Below are positions 1 through 10,596 of a DNA stretch of 64,000 nt, piece by piece. The stretch's first letter is position 1. Every line of letters starts with the position of its first letter. This DNA comes from Raffaelea ambrosiae (lineage: Eukaryota; Ascomycota; Sordariomycetes; Ophiostomatales; Ophiostomataceae): NCBI GenBank assembly GCA_002778195.1, contig PCDI01000005.1:241351-305350 (forward strand), read 5' to 3'. A program made the translations under genes and the position numbers. The notes beneath the pieces are model-generated. The model did no database searches, was not told the DNA's origin, and worked only from the letters and a program-made list of their open reading frames with translations.

Positions 1-294
1 GACTCCAGCTTCGGCGGTGGCAACTCCGGCAGTGACAGCTACGGCTCCAGCGGTGGCCGTGGTGGTGACTCCAGCTTCGGCGGTGGCAACTCGGGCAGCG
101 ACAGCTACGGCTCCAGCGGCCGTGGTGGCGACTCCAGCTTTGGTGGCGGCAACTCGGGCAACGACAGCTACGGCTCCAGCGGTGGCCGTGGTGGTGACTC
201 CAGCTTCGGCGGTGGCAACTCCGGCAACGACAGCTACGGCTCCTCGGGCAACAATGACTCGTACGGCGGCGGCCGTGGCAACAACAACTACTAA
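1..294 (+). CDS. Gly/Ser/Asp-rich repeat protein, 3' end only (DDR48-like?)
   Basis: Frame 1 is open from the left edge to a TAA at 292-294, giving the last 97 residues of a protein whose start lies outside the window. It consists of about four tandem copies of a 21-22 residue unit built from DSSFGGGNSG and DSYGSSGGRGG blocks, and ends in an Asn/Gly tail (RGNNNY). The repeated NDSYGSS block resembles the repeats of yeast stress protein Ddr48, but Gly-rich low-complexity proteins look alike, so this is a weak family hint. The repeat is also near-perfect at DNA level (about 63-66 bp), so copy number may vary between strains. I see no enzymatic domain. Confidence 0.55.
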   Translation, partial: DSSFGGGNSGSDSYGSSGGRGGDSSFGGGNSGSDSYGSSGRGGDSSFGGGNSGNDSYGSSGGRGGDSSFGGGNSGNDSYGSSGNNDSYGGGRGNNNY

Positions 295-956
295 GGAGTT
301 TCTAGTTGCAGTTGTTGTGTAGAGACTTCTGGAGGACAAAAAAAGAGGTAGACTGCGCAGCTTGACGCTGGCTCGTCTCAATAGTTATTATGGTGCTATC
401 TGAAGAACTTAGTAGCCCCTACGCGCTGAATTGAAACCCAAGAATAAAATAAGAACGAAAAAAATTTAAAAATAAAAACAGGCTTTGGTGACAATGTGAA
501 AAAAAAATCCGTATTGAATGAACAGACTGCCAAATACGCAGAGCTGTTAACACCGTTTATACTGTATGTTGGTCAGAGACAAAGGTATAGCATTAGTTAA
601 CCAATTGCAAGCAAACTAGAAGAAACCACATGATCAAGTGAGAACAAAGTGTAGTTAGATAATAAAAACGTCAGAAAAACGCCGCCTTCTTTTTTACTTC
701 CCTGGTTTGTTCGGCCTCGTTGGTGGCCCATATCCTCCTACAACTTTCGCGCCCTCCCACAATATTATTTATACAGTTATCGTATGCTTTGTTGAAAACC
801 ACCGTACAAAAACACATTTTGGTCAAGTCAAACGTTGACAGGGTACCATCCTCGTTGTAGGTGTACAAAACCGAGGCTCGGCGACGCCCTGGTTCATCTG
901 CGGCTCGTCACAACTACAACAGCTGCTGATGTCGCTGCCACGGTAGCGACGGTTAG
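295..956. other. Intergenic, convergent 3' flanks
   Basis: This stretch lies between the stop codons of two converging genes. It is AT-rich with poly-A stretches around 455-510 and holds no convincing coding sequence or RNA gene. Confidence 0.6.
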
Positions 957-3476
957 TCAGCATATTTTGAGACCACACACCTCCACACCTTTGCCCTCCA
1001 CTTGTACTCCCCGGCGTCCAAAGTATTGCACGGCCAGGTCCTTCACGAAGGCCGCATCCGTCCGGCTCCAGACATCCAGACCCATGCGTGACAGTGAATC
1101 GCTGCTGATCCGGATGGTGCTTGTATAACGGCTGTTGGCGATGCCAAAACTGCTGGCAGTGCCTGGCCGCCTGCTGCTGCTGCTGTTGTTGTTGTTGTTG
1201 CCGTTACCGTTGCCCGCCCCCCCCCTGCGCCGGCGTAGCAGGAGTGCCGTCACTGACGATGTGTTATTGCCGCTGCTATTGTTGTTGGCAGCATTGTTGC
1301 TGTCGTTGTTGACGCTGCTGCCAGCGACCAGGCCACTGCGACGAGCGCCGAGGAGCCCGTCATCCTGCTCAGGCTCGTCGCCATTGACATCGTCACCACC
1401 CAGACCATCTTCGCTATTGTCATCGTAATAGTACTCGTCGTCTTCTTCGTAGTCGTCGTCCTCACCGCTTTCGACAATGTCTGCGAGTACCGACAACATC
1501 TGTGTAGTCAGCCGGTGGAAATAGGCAATAATGGCTAGCTCGATGCGTGCTCGTTCTTCTTCGCCTTCATCGTCCAATGCGTCGTTGGTGCCAGCCGCGT
1601 CTTCTCTGCCGGTTTCCTCAACCTCGCGGACAGCTGTTTCCATACCAGCCGGTGCTCGTCTGGCTGTCAGAGATGAAACTGAGTCAAACAGGGCACTGCT
1701 CGTTGATACGCCAGCATTGGCTGCATCCTGTGTAGAATATGGTGCGTTGTTGCTGCCCGACGACCTATGGAGGCGGCGGTGGAGCGAAGGCGAGCTGGGC
1801 ACCAAGTCTGTAAGCAGCGCTGCGTCGTGTATGCTCTCCTCGGCCTCGTCTGCTCGCCGTTGTTCGCCTGCACTGGCCCACCACATGAATCCGTTGTAGG
1901 CCAGCGCCGCCCATGTGACCGGCTCAACAATCGAGTCCGCCTCTTCCGCAAGCTGGGCATCGTCTTCCTGGAACAGCTTGTGCCGGCCGCTGCCTGCTGC
2001 CCCAGAAGACGACGACGTTGGGCGGTGTGCGGCAGGGGTGGATGCCGTGTCGCCGTTGGTGCCAGTAGCGGCCGACCTGCTGGCAAGTCGCTCCAGGCCA
2101 GCTGTGAGAGCGCGAAAGCGTCGCAGGTCCCGTTGTGTGGCTTTTACTGCGACCCCCTTGGGCATCTCTACAGTTGGCCAAACCTTCTCCTTTGCCTGGG
2201 AGGAATATGGGGGCGGCATGGTGATGAGTAAGTCCCAGAGCTCGCCCTTCATGGCCAGAATGCTGTCGGTGGTGCAAGCAACCCAGCCCGGGCCTTCATA
2301 ATCAGCCGAGTGGACAGCTCTTTTCGACGCGGCGTGGTCTTCCATTAGGAAGGGTATGTCGTTCACTCCAATGGTAAAGAGGGGCCGGATGCGCTGCTGC
2401 GGCATGGCGGACGGTTCGAGGATATCAAAAACAGAAATGGGGATGTTGGCCAGGACAGAGATGTTATACACTGCAGAGGGTAAGTTGTCAGAAGAACAGC
2501 TCTTCATGGTAGAAAGCTTCGAGGCCCTAGTTCTCGTTCTCACCAAAGTTGTTGACCTCACGGACGGGTGCGTGTGTAGAGATCAAAATGCGTTTCCGAA
2601 GCAGAGCCGCACGGTAGATCGGGAAGATGAGCGGTCCAAAGCTTTCGAGCAGGCCAGTCAGGCTCCAGGCTGGGTGATGTAGGGACAGGCGGTGGCCGGG
2701 AGGCAGAAGGAGTGCCGTGCCATCTGATGCCGATCGTTTGCGGGTGTGTTGGCTTCGGCTTCCGAAACCAGGCTGCGCGGCTGTCGGGCGTGCCGGCGAA
2801 TTCAAAGGAGAGTCTTTGATTTGCAGCAAAGGTCGGTCGGCCTCGGTGGTATCTGACGCAGCCGACAGGAGGGCGCTGTTCTCCTGCCAATATGCCTCCA
2901 GGATGGGTATCTCGTTTCTATCGGCAGCGATTTTCCTGTGAATCAGGGAGACGCCGAGTCAGCATAGTTCCCGAGACGCGCAATGCAATCGGCTGCATCC
3001 TCTTACTTCGCCATATCCGTCAAAGCGTCGGCATGGCGCCAGGCCCGTCCGAGACGACCGTAGCTGCGCGGCACCAGCACGCCGACAGCGATCATGCGCG
3101 CAAACCGAGCGCCGGCCTCGTCCGTCGGAAGGTTGACAAAGGCGCTCAATCCCGCATAGCCCTGGGCAGCCGAACTCGGCGCAGTGCTGGAACCGGCTCC
3201 GCTGCTGCTTCCGGGGCTGGGATCTTCGTGCACAAAGTATATCAAATCCTCCGACACGGCGTGAAGCCCTGATGGTAGGCTTTTGTACTCGACGGCACCG
3301 CTGAGGTCGAGCCCCCTGGCTGCCTGCTTCCAGGCAATCGTGTAGCCAGCTTTGACGTCGAACTCGATCAGGAACAAGGCAGCTATGGGTGGACGGTCGG
3401 CAAGGAGGCCAGTGGCAACGGTATCGGCCCGGGCCACGGACGCGTCGGCCGGCGGATCTCTTCGAGAAGTCTCCAT
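957..3476 (-). CDS. DENN-family (DUF2347/DUF4484, LCHN/DENND11-like) protein
   Basis: Three exons on the minus strand: 3476-3007, 2935-2544 and 2470-957, separated by introns of 71 bp (donor GTAAGA) and 73 bp (donor GTGAGA, acceptor CTGCAG). They join in frame to about 791 residues. The N-terminal half reads as a DENN module: a uDENN-like start (AALFLIEFDVKAGYTIAWK), the stretch HPAWSLTGLLESFGPLIFPIYRAAL, and EVNNF-VYNISVLANIPISV bridging the second intron, followed by YEGPGWVACTTDSILAMK. DENN proteins usually act in Rab-type vesicle traffic, and yeast Anr2 is the likely relative. The C-terminal part carries an Asp/Glu/Tyr tract (about residues 620-660) and an Asn/Ser tract coded by GTT/GCT-type triplets. 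The exact partner GTPase cannot be read from sequence. The start ATG at 3476 gives the expected N-terminus. Confidence 0.85.
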
Positions 3477-4988
3477 TGCTTTGGGTGAGGGGGGGGGGCT
3501 TTTTCGGCAGTAGTGCTCGCTGCTGTGTCGCGTTGCTCTCCGTCAGCCTATGAGCACCTTCTGATCGCCTCTCTTGTCTGGGTTTGTTGACCAGGTCTGC
3601 TTCTCCGGGCAACGAAATATAAAGAGTCAAAGCAAAGGTGCTATGTCTCTACCGCCAGCATCTTCTCCTGATACGCTCGTTGCAGCTGGCCGATCAATAG
3701 GGGCGGGTTGGCGTTCTTGGCCGGCACAGCAAGATTGCTGCAACATCTGATGTTTGGCTCGCCGACGACATGCACAGAACAGTGCGGGTATCCAATAGCA
3801 CTGTTGGATGGCACTGTTCAACTATGGCTCGACGAATGCAAGGGTCATCTGGACGAGCATTTACAAAAAAAAAAGAACCCGCATGGCATAATTAACTAAT
3901 AGTGAGGCTTTTCTGGGGCAATTCCTAGGGAGGCAATCATTCTCCCTAACAGAGTCCTGGCAGGACACGTTCTCCCCATAACGGGAATTGCGGCACCTGT
4001 CGGAGGTGATGGGCGAAACCAACCCGGGGGGGGGTCTGAGATGTTGAGCGTTAACTAGAGGCTCTCTCGTTCATGGCGAAGGGATAGTTGTCTAGAACTG
4101 CTGGCCCGTACGGAGGGGCCATCAGCGCCGACAGAGTGAGGCTGTCCTGTCAGACAGCGGTGCCTAGCGGCGAGCAGGCAAAGAGTGGCTGCTAACCAGT
4201 CCAGGTCTTGTAGCGGTCGCCCGTCAGGGAAGAAGGTGCCAGCCGGGCTCTGCTACAATAGCCAGTGACCCGAAACTCGATGACCCAGTCCCTCGGCTTA
4301 GTCTCCTGTGGGTCCCGTTACAGCCAATCACCTGTTGCGGTTTTGGCCATGCCCAAGGACAGCTCTTTGTCAATCAGTACATAGTAAATTTTCACGAGCT
4401 GGCTAGCAGTCCCTTTCTGTGTGGCAAAAAGACAACGTAGCGAAACCAGTTGAACAAGGCGAAGCAAAGAGGCCAGGAACAGGTGGCCAACTCAGATACA
4501 CAACCGTACAGGGCTGCACCGGTGCAAAAGTCGCTTGCTGCCAGCCGTTTTGCGCCCGAAGCTGAGCCATATTTCCAGTGCTGATTTGGCCCCGCTCTCA
4601 ACAAAAAAAAAAAAACCAGGACAAGAAAAAAAGAAGGAAAGAGACGAATCTGCCCGAAGTCGAGCGACGACGGTAAGACATCAGCTTCTACAGGTGCCGC
4701 TTGCTCCGAGCAACAAGGAACACGGACCTCACCGGAGAGCATTGGCTGACTGATACGCGCAGAACCCTGTCCTCCGCTTGGCGAGCGAGATTGCTGTGAC
4801 ACAAGACTCATCTGGCAGCCGACCGTCGCGTGCCACCTGAGTGTGATCACGGGTAAGCGCAGTGTCTCACCGGCTGTTCCTCTCACGCTTCACCAATATC
4901 CCGCCCTGCCCTACCGCAAAAGAAAAGGGACGTTGCCGCCCAGGAATCACGTACTGGAACCTGCAGCGCACCTGAGCCACCCGCAGCC
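3477..4988. other. Divergent intergenic region (DENN gene / acyltransferase)
   Basis: About 1.5 kb between two divergent starts. It holds homopolymers (A-runs near 3865 and 4603) and short pyrimidine-rich stretches but no recognisable gene. Open frames here lack family resemblance, including a 164-codon minus-strand frame at 4392-4886. Confidence 0.6.
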
Positions 4989-6119
4989 ATGGCGAATCTT
5001 CTCGTCCGCTTTTTCTCGGGCCTCACGTGGTTCCTCAGCGGCTATGCCGGCGTCGTTGTCGTTCTCTACATGCTATCCACCATGACCGACTACGCCGGCT
5101 TTGCCGCGCGCGTGCTGGCCTCCTGGATCTCGCTCATCGGCTGCGCACTGTTTGGCGTCTTCTCGTCGATTGCCCTGCGACTGGCGGGCGGCAGTCGGTA
5201 TCAGAACTCGCAGTGGCTCGTGGCCCGGGCGTTCAAGTACATCATGGCGGTGACCACCGGCTCGACGTTTGTCGTATCGGACCCCAACCGCTACCTCACC
5301 GATGTTCGCCCGGCCGTGTTCATCGCCAACCACCAGACGGCGCTGGACGTGCTTGCGCTGGGCTGCATGTTCCCGCAGTACTGCAGCGTGACAGCGAAAC
5401 GGCAGCTGCGCAACTACCCATTCCTCGGCTGGTTCATGCAGCTGAGCGGCTCTATCTTCCTGGATCGAGCCAACAGCAAGGGCGCCCGCGAGGCCATGAG
5501 GGGCGCTGCCGACTCCATCGTGTCTCGGCGGCAGAGCGTGTTCATCTTCCCGGAGGGCACGCGCAGTGGCGCCCAGGAGCCGATGCTGCTTCCCTTCAAG
5601 AAGGGCGCATTCCACCTGGCCGTACAGGCCGGTGTGCCGATTGTGCCGGTGGTTGTTGCCAACTACAGCCACTTGTATTCGACCTCCAAGTTCCGTTTCC
5701 GGTCGGGCCAGATTCCTATTAGAAGTAAGTCGATGGATGTCTGGTGTTGTCCCTTTGCTGCAGTATCGAACTTCTCTTTACGCACTCATTTTTGGTGTCT
5801 TGTTGCCGTGTTGCCGTTTAGGGCTGTGGCTTCGGCTTTGTTGTGCTATTTCTCTCGTCTATTCGCATGCATCTTATGCTGACTTCCAGTCTTGGAACCG
5901 ATCCCGACAAAGGGCCTCACGGCCGACGACGTGACAGATTTGACCAACCGGACGCGGGACCTAATGCTTCAAGAGTTGATGTCCCTCACTGCGGAGGCAA
6001 GAGGCGAGACAGCCGTGCTTGTGCAGGCCACATCATCAGCCGCGTCATCGGCAACAGCTCCAACGCCGGCCAACAAGGCTGTCTCCAGTGGAGTGGAAGT
6101 GGCTGCGGCCGCGTCATAG
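4989..6119 (+). CDS. SLC1: 1-acyl-sn-glycerol-3-phosphate acyltransferase
   Basis: Two exons, 4989-5724 and 5890-6119, joined across a 165-bp intron (donor GTAAGT, acceptor TTCCAG), encode 321 residues. The enzyme transfers an acyl chain to lysophosphatidic acid to make phosphatidic acid, the precursor of phospholipids and triacylglycerol, at the ER or lipid droplet. Family blocks are visible: NHQTALD (the NHX4D catalytic motif, near residue 115), SIFLDRAN, and FPEGTRS (EGTR glycerophosphate-binding motif), then VPIVPVVVANY. Two or three hydrophobic segments lie in the first 80 residues. The ATG at 4989 has a good context (GCCATGG). The last 50 residues are Ala/Thr/Ser-rich and not conserved. 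Length and motifs fit an active family member. Confidence 0.95.
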
Positions 6120-7480
6120 GATCATACAACTGAAAAGAGGGTTGCGGCGAACGAGTGTACGAGTACTATTCGTACAAATTTTTTTATTTTTTTTTTTGCT
6201 CTCGCTGGATAGGACAATGCCCGCGAAAAGCGCAAACCGAACAACAACAACCATGGACAGGCATGCACGCTTTATCACGAGGTAAGGGTAATGCATCACT
6301 TCGATGGAATGGAGCGGGTTCATCAAGTGGGAAACGGTGTTTAATTTTTCTCTTTTTTTCGTGAAATTCTATTCGTGGTATTTTTGTGGTATTTTTGCCT
6401 GTTGGTTTGGTTTTTGCTTTCGACGTTGATTTTACAGATGTTTATTCGTCCGAAAAATCCGCTTAGACCATCTCCAGTGGATAGATAACTAGACGATGGT
6501 TAATGGAAAAAGGGTGTACTTTCCGGCACCAAAACATAATCTTGGGCTCAGATGCTCGGTACTCGTAACAGTTGGTATAATGTACAAAGTATACTTACAC
6601 ATTTCTAAGTTGCGAAAGTCAACATGCAATCAACCTTTCGGGTCTACCGCGTAGAAGCAAGTCAGTCAGTGATGACGACCAAACGACCAGTCCTATCTTC
6701 CGACACTGCCCCCGTTCTTGCACCAAGAACATAGTGGTAACCCCCACCACCAGTTATTAATTATATTGCTACTACAAAGTTACTATATACTTATACGAGG
6801 AAACAAAACATCACGTTGCAGTGGCCATGGTGGGTGGTTGGTTTGCCCATATGTTGCCCGTCCCCATCTACAACGTAACGAGCAACTCAATACGAGATAT
6901 GACACATGTTCTGCATTTAGGGATTCTATTTTTGAGTGAAATTTATGCTCAATTTCTATACTGATTTTGATTTCCCACCACAGCCTTCGAGTACATACTG
7001 TTGCGTGCACTCTTCGGTTCTGGTGGATCAGGAGTGAACTGTTTTGTACAGGGAAACCCCACGGATTCCGCGAGTCCGCATATACTCAACTGTGTCAACC
7101 AATAAACATAGAAAAAAAATAGCCACGCTCCTTCTTTAGTACAACAGAAACTAGTACAACAGAAAAGATACCCTTCTTCCTACCCATATTTGCTAGCCAA
7201 CACGTGGACCCTCTTTCCTGGCTCACCCATTAAATAATCCCAAAGAAGAGGAGGGAAAGACGGTCCTCCCTAACAAGGTAGGGGACTCGCCGCCCTGGAG
7301 AATCGAAAAATGAAAAAAAAAATAGCAGAACCGAAAAAATGCAGCCGAGAGAGTGTTCACTCTCTTTTATCTAAAGGAGCGTCGTAGATTCGTGATTTGA
7401 TTAAGCCCTCAGTAGAGGCGACTGGGGGACCAAGCCATAGAAAAAAACGAAAATGTAGGAAAGTCCATATCCTGGCCTGT
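6120..7480. other. Convergent intergenic region, AT-rich
   Basis: About 1.36 kb between two stop codons. It contains T-runs (6178-6198, 6340-6360), one TACGAGTA element at 6158-6165, and AT-rich DNA. I see no gene or structural RNA here. Confidence 0.6.
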
Positions 7481-9153
7481 TTACGCCAGAGCCAGAACAC
7501 CGATCATACCCGCGAAAGCGGCAGCGACCGGAGCAGCCTTCACGGCAGCACCGGCAGTGACCACAGCCGGAGTGGACGGGCTCACAGACGGAGCGGTGGT
7601 GCCAGCAGTGGTGGCCGGCGCAGTGGTAGCCGGCGCAGTGGTCGCCAGGGTCGTAGGGACAACGGCCGGGGTGGTGGCAGGGGTGGAAACAACGACAGCC
7701 GGGGTCGAGGCCTCAGGGGTGGGGACAACGACAGCCGGAGTCGAGGCCTCGGGGGTGGAGACAACAACAGCCGGGGTCGAAGCCTCAGGGGTGGGGACAA
7801 CAACAGCCGGAGTCGATGCCTCAGGGGTCGGGACAACGACAGCCGGAGTCGAGGCCTCTGGGGTAGGGACAACAACAGCCGGGGTCGAGGCCTCGGGGGT
7901 GGGGACAACAGCCGGGGTCGTGGCGGGAGCCGGCGTAGAAGTGGCAGGAGTGACAGGCACAACAGGGGTCACAGGAACGACAGTGGTGCAGACGGTGGTA
8001 CCAGTGGTGGTGATAGTGGTGCTCGTCGTCTGGACGTAGGTAGTGCCAGAGGTGACGGTGGTGATCTCAACAGTCGGGCAAGTGGTGGTGGTGTAGACGG
8101 TGCTGGTGAATTGGTTAGTATTGGGAGGCATTCGGGGCAAGGTTAAAAAAAAGAAAAAAAAACTTACGTCGACTCGTAGACCGTAGCCGGGACAGTCGTG
8201 CTGACGGTGCTGACAGTGCTGTAGGTCGAAGTGACGACAGTGCCGCTGGTCGAGACAATCGTGGTGGCGGGGCAGGTAGTGGTGTAGATGGTGGTGAGCA
8301 CGGTGGTGGTGACCGGAGTGCCCGGGACAGTGGTGGTAGCCGGGACGGTGGTGGTCGCCGGGACAGTGGTGACGTTGGCCGGGGGGGTGACAGGGACAGT
8401 GGTCTTGGAGCAGCCACCAGCGCAGCTCGTGATCACAGCGGTAGACGTGGTCAGGTAGGTGGAGGTGGTGGGCACGCCAGAGACGGTGGTCACCGAGGTC
8501 ACCGGGCAGGTGGTCGTGGTGGTGTAGACGATGTCGGTGGTGGTCTCAGTCGGGGCCGGGGGAGTGGTGGTCTTGGTGCAGCCACCAGAGCAGCTGGTCA
8601 CGACGATGGTGGAGGTGGTCAGGTAGGTGGAGGTGGTGGGCACGCCAGAGACGGTGGTCACCGAGGTGGCCGGGCAGANGGTGGTNGTNGTGTAGACGAC
8701 GTCCGTGGTCGTCTCCGGGACCGGGGGAGTGGTGGTCTTGGTGCAGCCACCAGAGCAGCTGGTCACGACGATGGTGGAGGTGGTCAGGTAGGTGGAGGTG
8801 GTGGGCACGCCAGAGACGGTGGTCACCGAGGTGGCCGGGCAGACGGTGGTCGTCGTGTAGACGACGTCCGTGGTCGTCTCCGGGACCGGGGTGGTGGCCG
8901 GAGTGCTGGTCTTGGTGCAGCCGCCAGGGCAGCTGGTCAGGACGATGGTGGAGGTGGTCAGGTAGGTGGAGGTGGTGGGCACGCCAGACACGGTGGTCAC
9001 CGAGGTGGCCGGGCAGACGGTGGTCGTCGTGTAGACGACATCCGTGGTGGTGGCGGCCGAGGGCAGAGTGCTGTTGGAGTAGCCACGGCGCATGGGGAAC
9101 CGGGCGGCCATGGCCGAGGAGGCCAGAGCCAGGAGGGTGAAAGCAGCCTTCAT
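7481..9153 (-). CDS. Thr/Ser-rich repeat cell-surface protein, secreted, GPI-type tail
   Basis: Two exons, 9153-8168 and 8102-7481, joined over a 65-bp intron (GTAAGT ... TACTAAC branch ... CAG), encode about 535 residues. A signal peptide (MKAAFTLLALASSAMA) is followed by four tandem modules of 55-58 residues, each with VYTTTT-CPATSVTTVSGVPT and a Cys pair in a SC-GGC-KT block. A shorter related block spans the intron, then come about seven copies of a 12-residue PTPEASTPAVVV repeat. The C-terminus (GAAVKAAPVAAAFAGMIGVLALA) fits a GPI-attachment signal: small residues, then a hydrophobic tail. The likely role is a heavily O-glycosylated wall protein or adhesin-like surface protein, by inference. 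Three N bases at 8679, 8686 and 8689 fall in the third module, which is almost identical to its neighbour. The Gly/Arg-rich open frame on the opposite strand is a shadow of the repeats. Confidence 0.85.
7680..7925 (-). repeat. 36-bp coding minisatellite (PTPEASTPAVVV), about seven copies
   Basis: A 36-bp unit of the form GGGGT-GGGACAACGACAGCCGG followed by GTCGAGGCCTC recurs in tandem near the 3' end of the surface-protein gene. Units differ mainly at third positions, so the amino-acid repeat is better conserved than the DNA. Confidence 0.85.
8395..9060 (-). repeat. Tandem 165-174 bp coding repeat, four copies
   Basis: The landmark TCTTGG-GCA recurs at 8403, 8571, 8736 and 8910 on the plus strand, so the period is 168, 165 and 174 bp (56, 55 and 58 codons). 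The two central copies are nearly identical. The period is always a multiple of three, as expected for a selected coding repeat. Ambiguous bases occur inside it. Confidence 0.9.
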
Positions 9154-10575
9154 GGTGATATTATTGGGATTGGCGTGTAAGATTGTTTGTGGTATTAGGT
9201 TGGGGAATACGAGACGTTGAAGTGTTTGAAAAACGAAGAACAAGAAAAACGAAAGCAAGGTGTCAAGTTGACAGAAGCGAGAGACTCTCGAGCGAATGTA
9301 TAGGGTGAAAGAAAACGAGTGGTTGGGGATGAGATGCAAAGATTCTGGAGAGAGAGATAGGAAGAAGGAGAGGAGAGGGAATCAACAGACGACGAGGAGG
9401 TTGGGGAGGATGAAGGCGATATAAGTAGCTGCAGAGAGAGTATGCATGCAGGCCGGAGCAACTAGCAAACCTTGATGCAGGCTTGGGCCGGGAAGGATGG
9501 GGGAGAGCAGAAAGGAGGAGGGGGGGGGTGTGGGAGACAACTTTGTTTCCTGAGGAGGACGCATGCGGATAGCGTGAGCCCATCCGGCGAGATTGGAACC
9601 CACGACTGAGCAGTCAAAGTACTGGAGACTGTCATCGACACGGCGCGAGGTCACGCTGGGGCTGGCGGTGCTGTTGTGGTGCTGTTGTGGGACAGAAGAT
9701 GTCATCGATGCGGGCCAAGGTGGACGGTTATCTTGGGTCTTGGCGGGTTCCTGGCTCCATCCGCAGCAAGGAAAAACTCTGTCTAGTGGCCGTGCTAGTG
9801 CCCACAGAGTCGACTAGACGACGAGCAGCAGGCCGAATGGAGAACTTCGGCGACAGAGAAGGCCAGAGAAGGCCGCCGATGGAGACGCCCTCACAGTCAT
9901 GCTGATCAGGCCAAGGTGGTGGGGAGAGGAATACGAGAGAGGTTGTCGGGCTGGAAAAGGCCTCTCTGACTGCTTGCCCAAACGGGACTGGCGCCTATCC
10001 ACCCGCCAACGTCTAGCCATACGCTATGTGTGATAGCGACTCACTGCCGGGACAGGACGAAGAGGCTATGCTATGGTGGCCAACGTCAGAGCCCATAACT
10101 ACATGCTAGTTACTATGCTGTTAGTACTCGTCGTGTTAGTCGCGAACGAAGTACTGGGTCGCTACAAGCGACCCGAGCGCAGTGACCACAGCAACTATGG
10201 GGCTCTGGGCAGGAAGTATCTTCCCTGCTGTTCCGCCTGCATCTTACCAAACTACTACATAGTATGTACGATGACATGCGATGGGCGAGTACATACTATT
10301 ACTCGTAGTTTAGTTCTATGTACGAAGTAGGATGCCCCGTAGTATACGCCAGGCATCTGTTTTTTTTGCTGGTTCTTCTGTTGGCTTTTTATTTTTTTAT
10401 TTTTATTTATATTTTTATTTATATTTTTTATTTTTGTTTTTGTTTTTTGTTTTTGCTGCCGGCTGCTGCTCTCGTCTGAGACAAGGACTTTGTTGCTTCT
10501 TTCGCCCAAGGGGGGCGTGGCTGTAATAACACAAATATGGAGTGAAGGGCCGCGACTGGTTTTGCGCGTGCGGCC

Positions 10576-10596
10576 ACCACACACACACACACACAC
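10576..10596. repeat. CA microsatellite
   Basis: An uninterrupted CA dinucleotide run in the intergenic region. Confidence 0.9.

Noticed and set aside
7397..8146. Gly/Arg/Ser-rich frame resembling an RGG protein
   Set aside because: It is the reverse complement of the Thr/Pro/Val repeat of the surface protein, which has a signal peptide, intron and GPI tail on the other strand.
9560..9645. tRNA-like T-arm (GTGGGTTCCAATC on the minus strand)
   Set aside because: The loop has a C where a purine is required, the stem needs wobble pairs, and no matching 5' acceptor or anticodon arm is found upstream.
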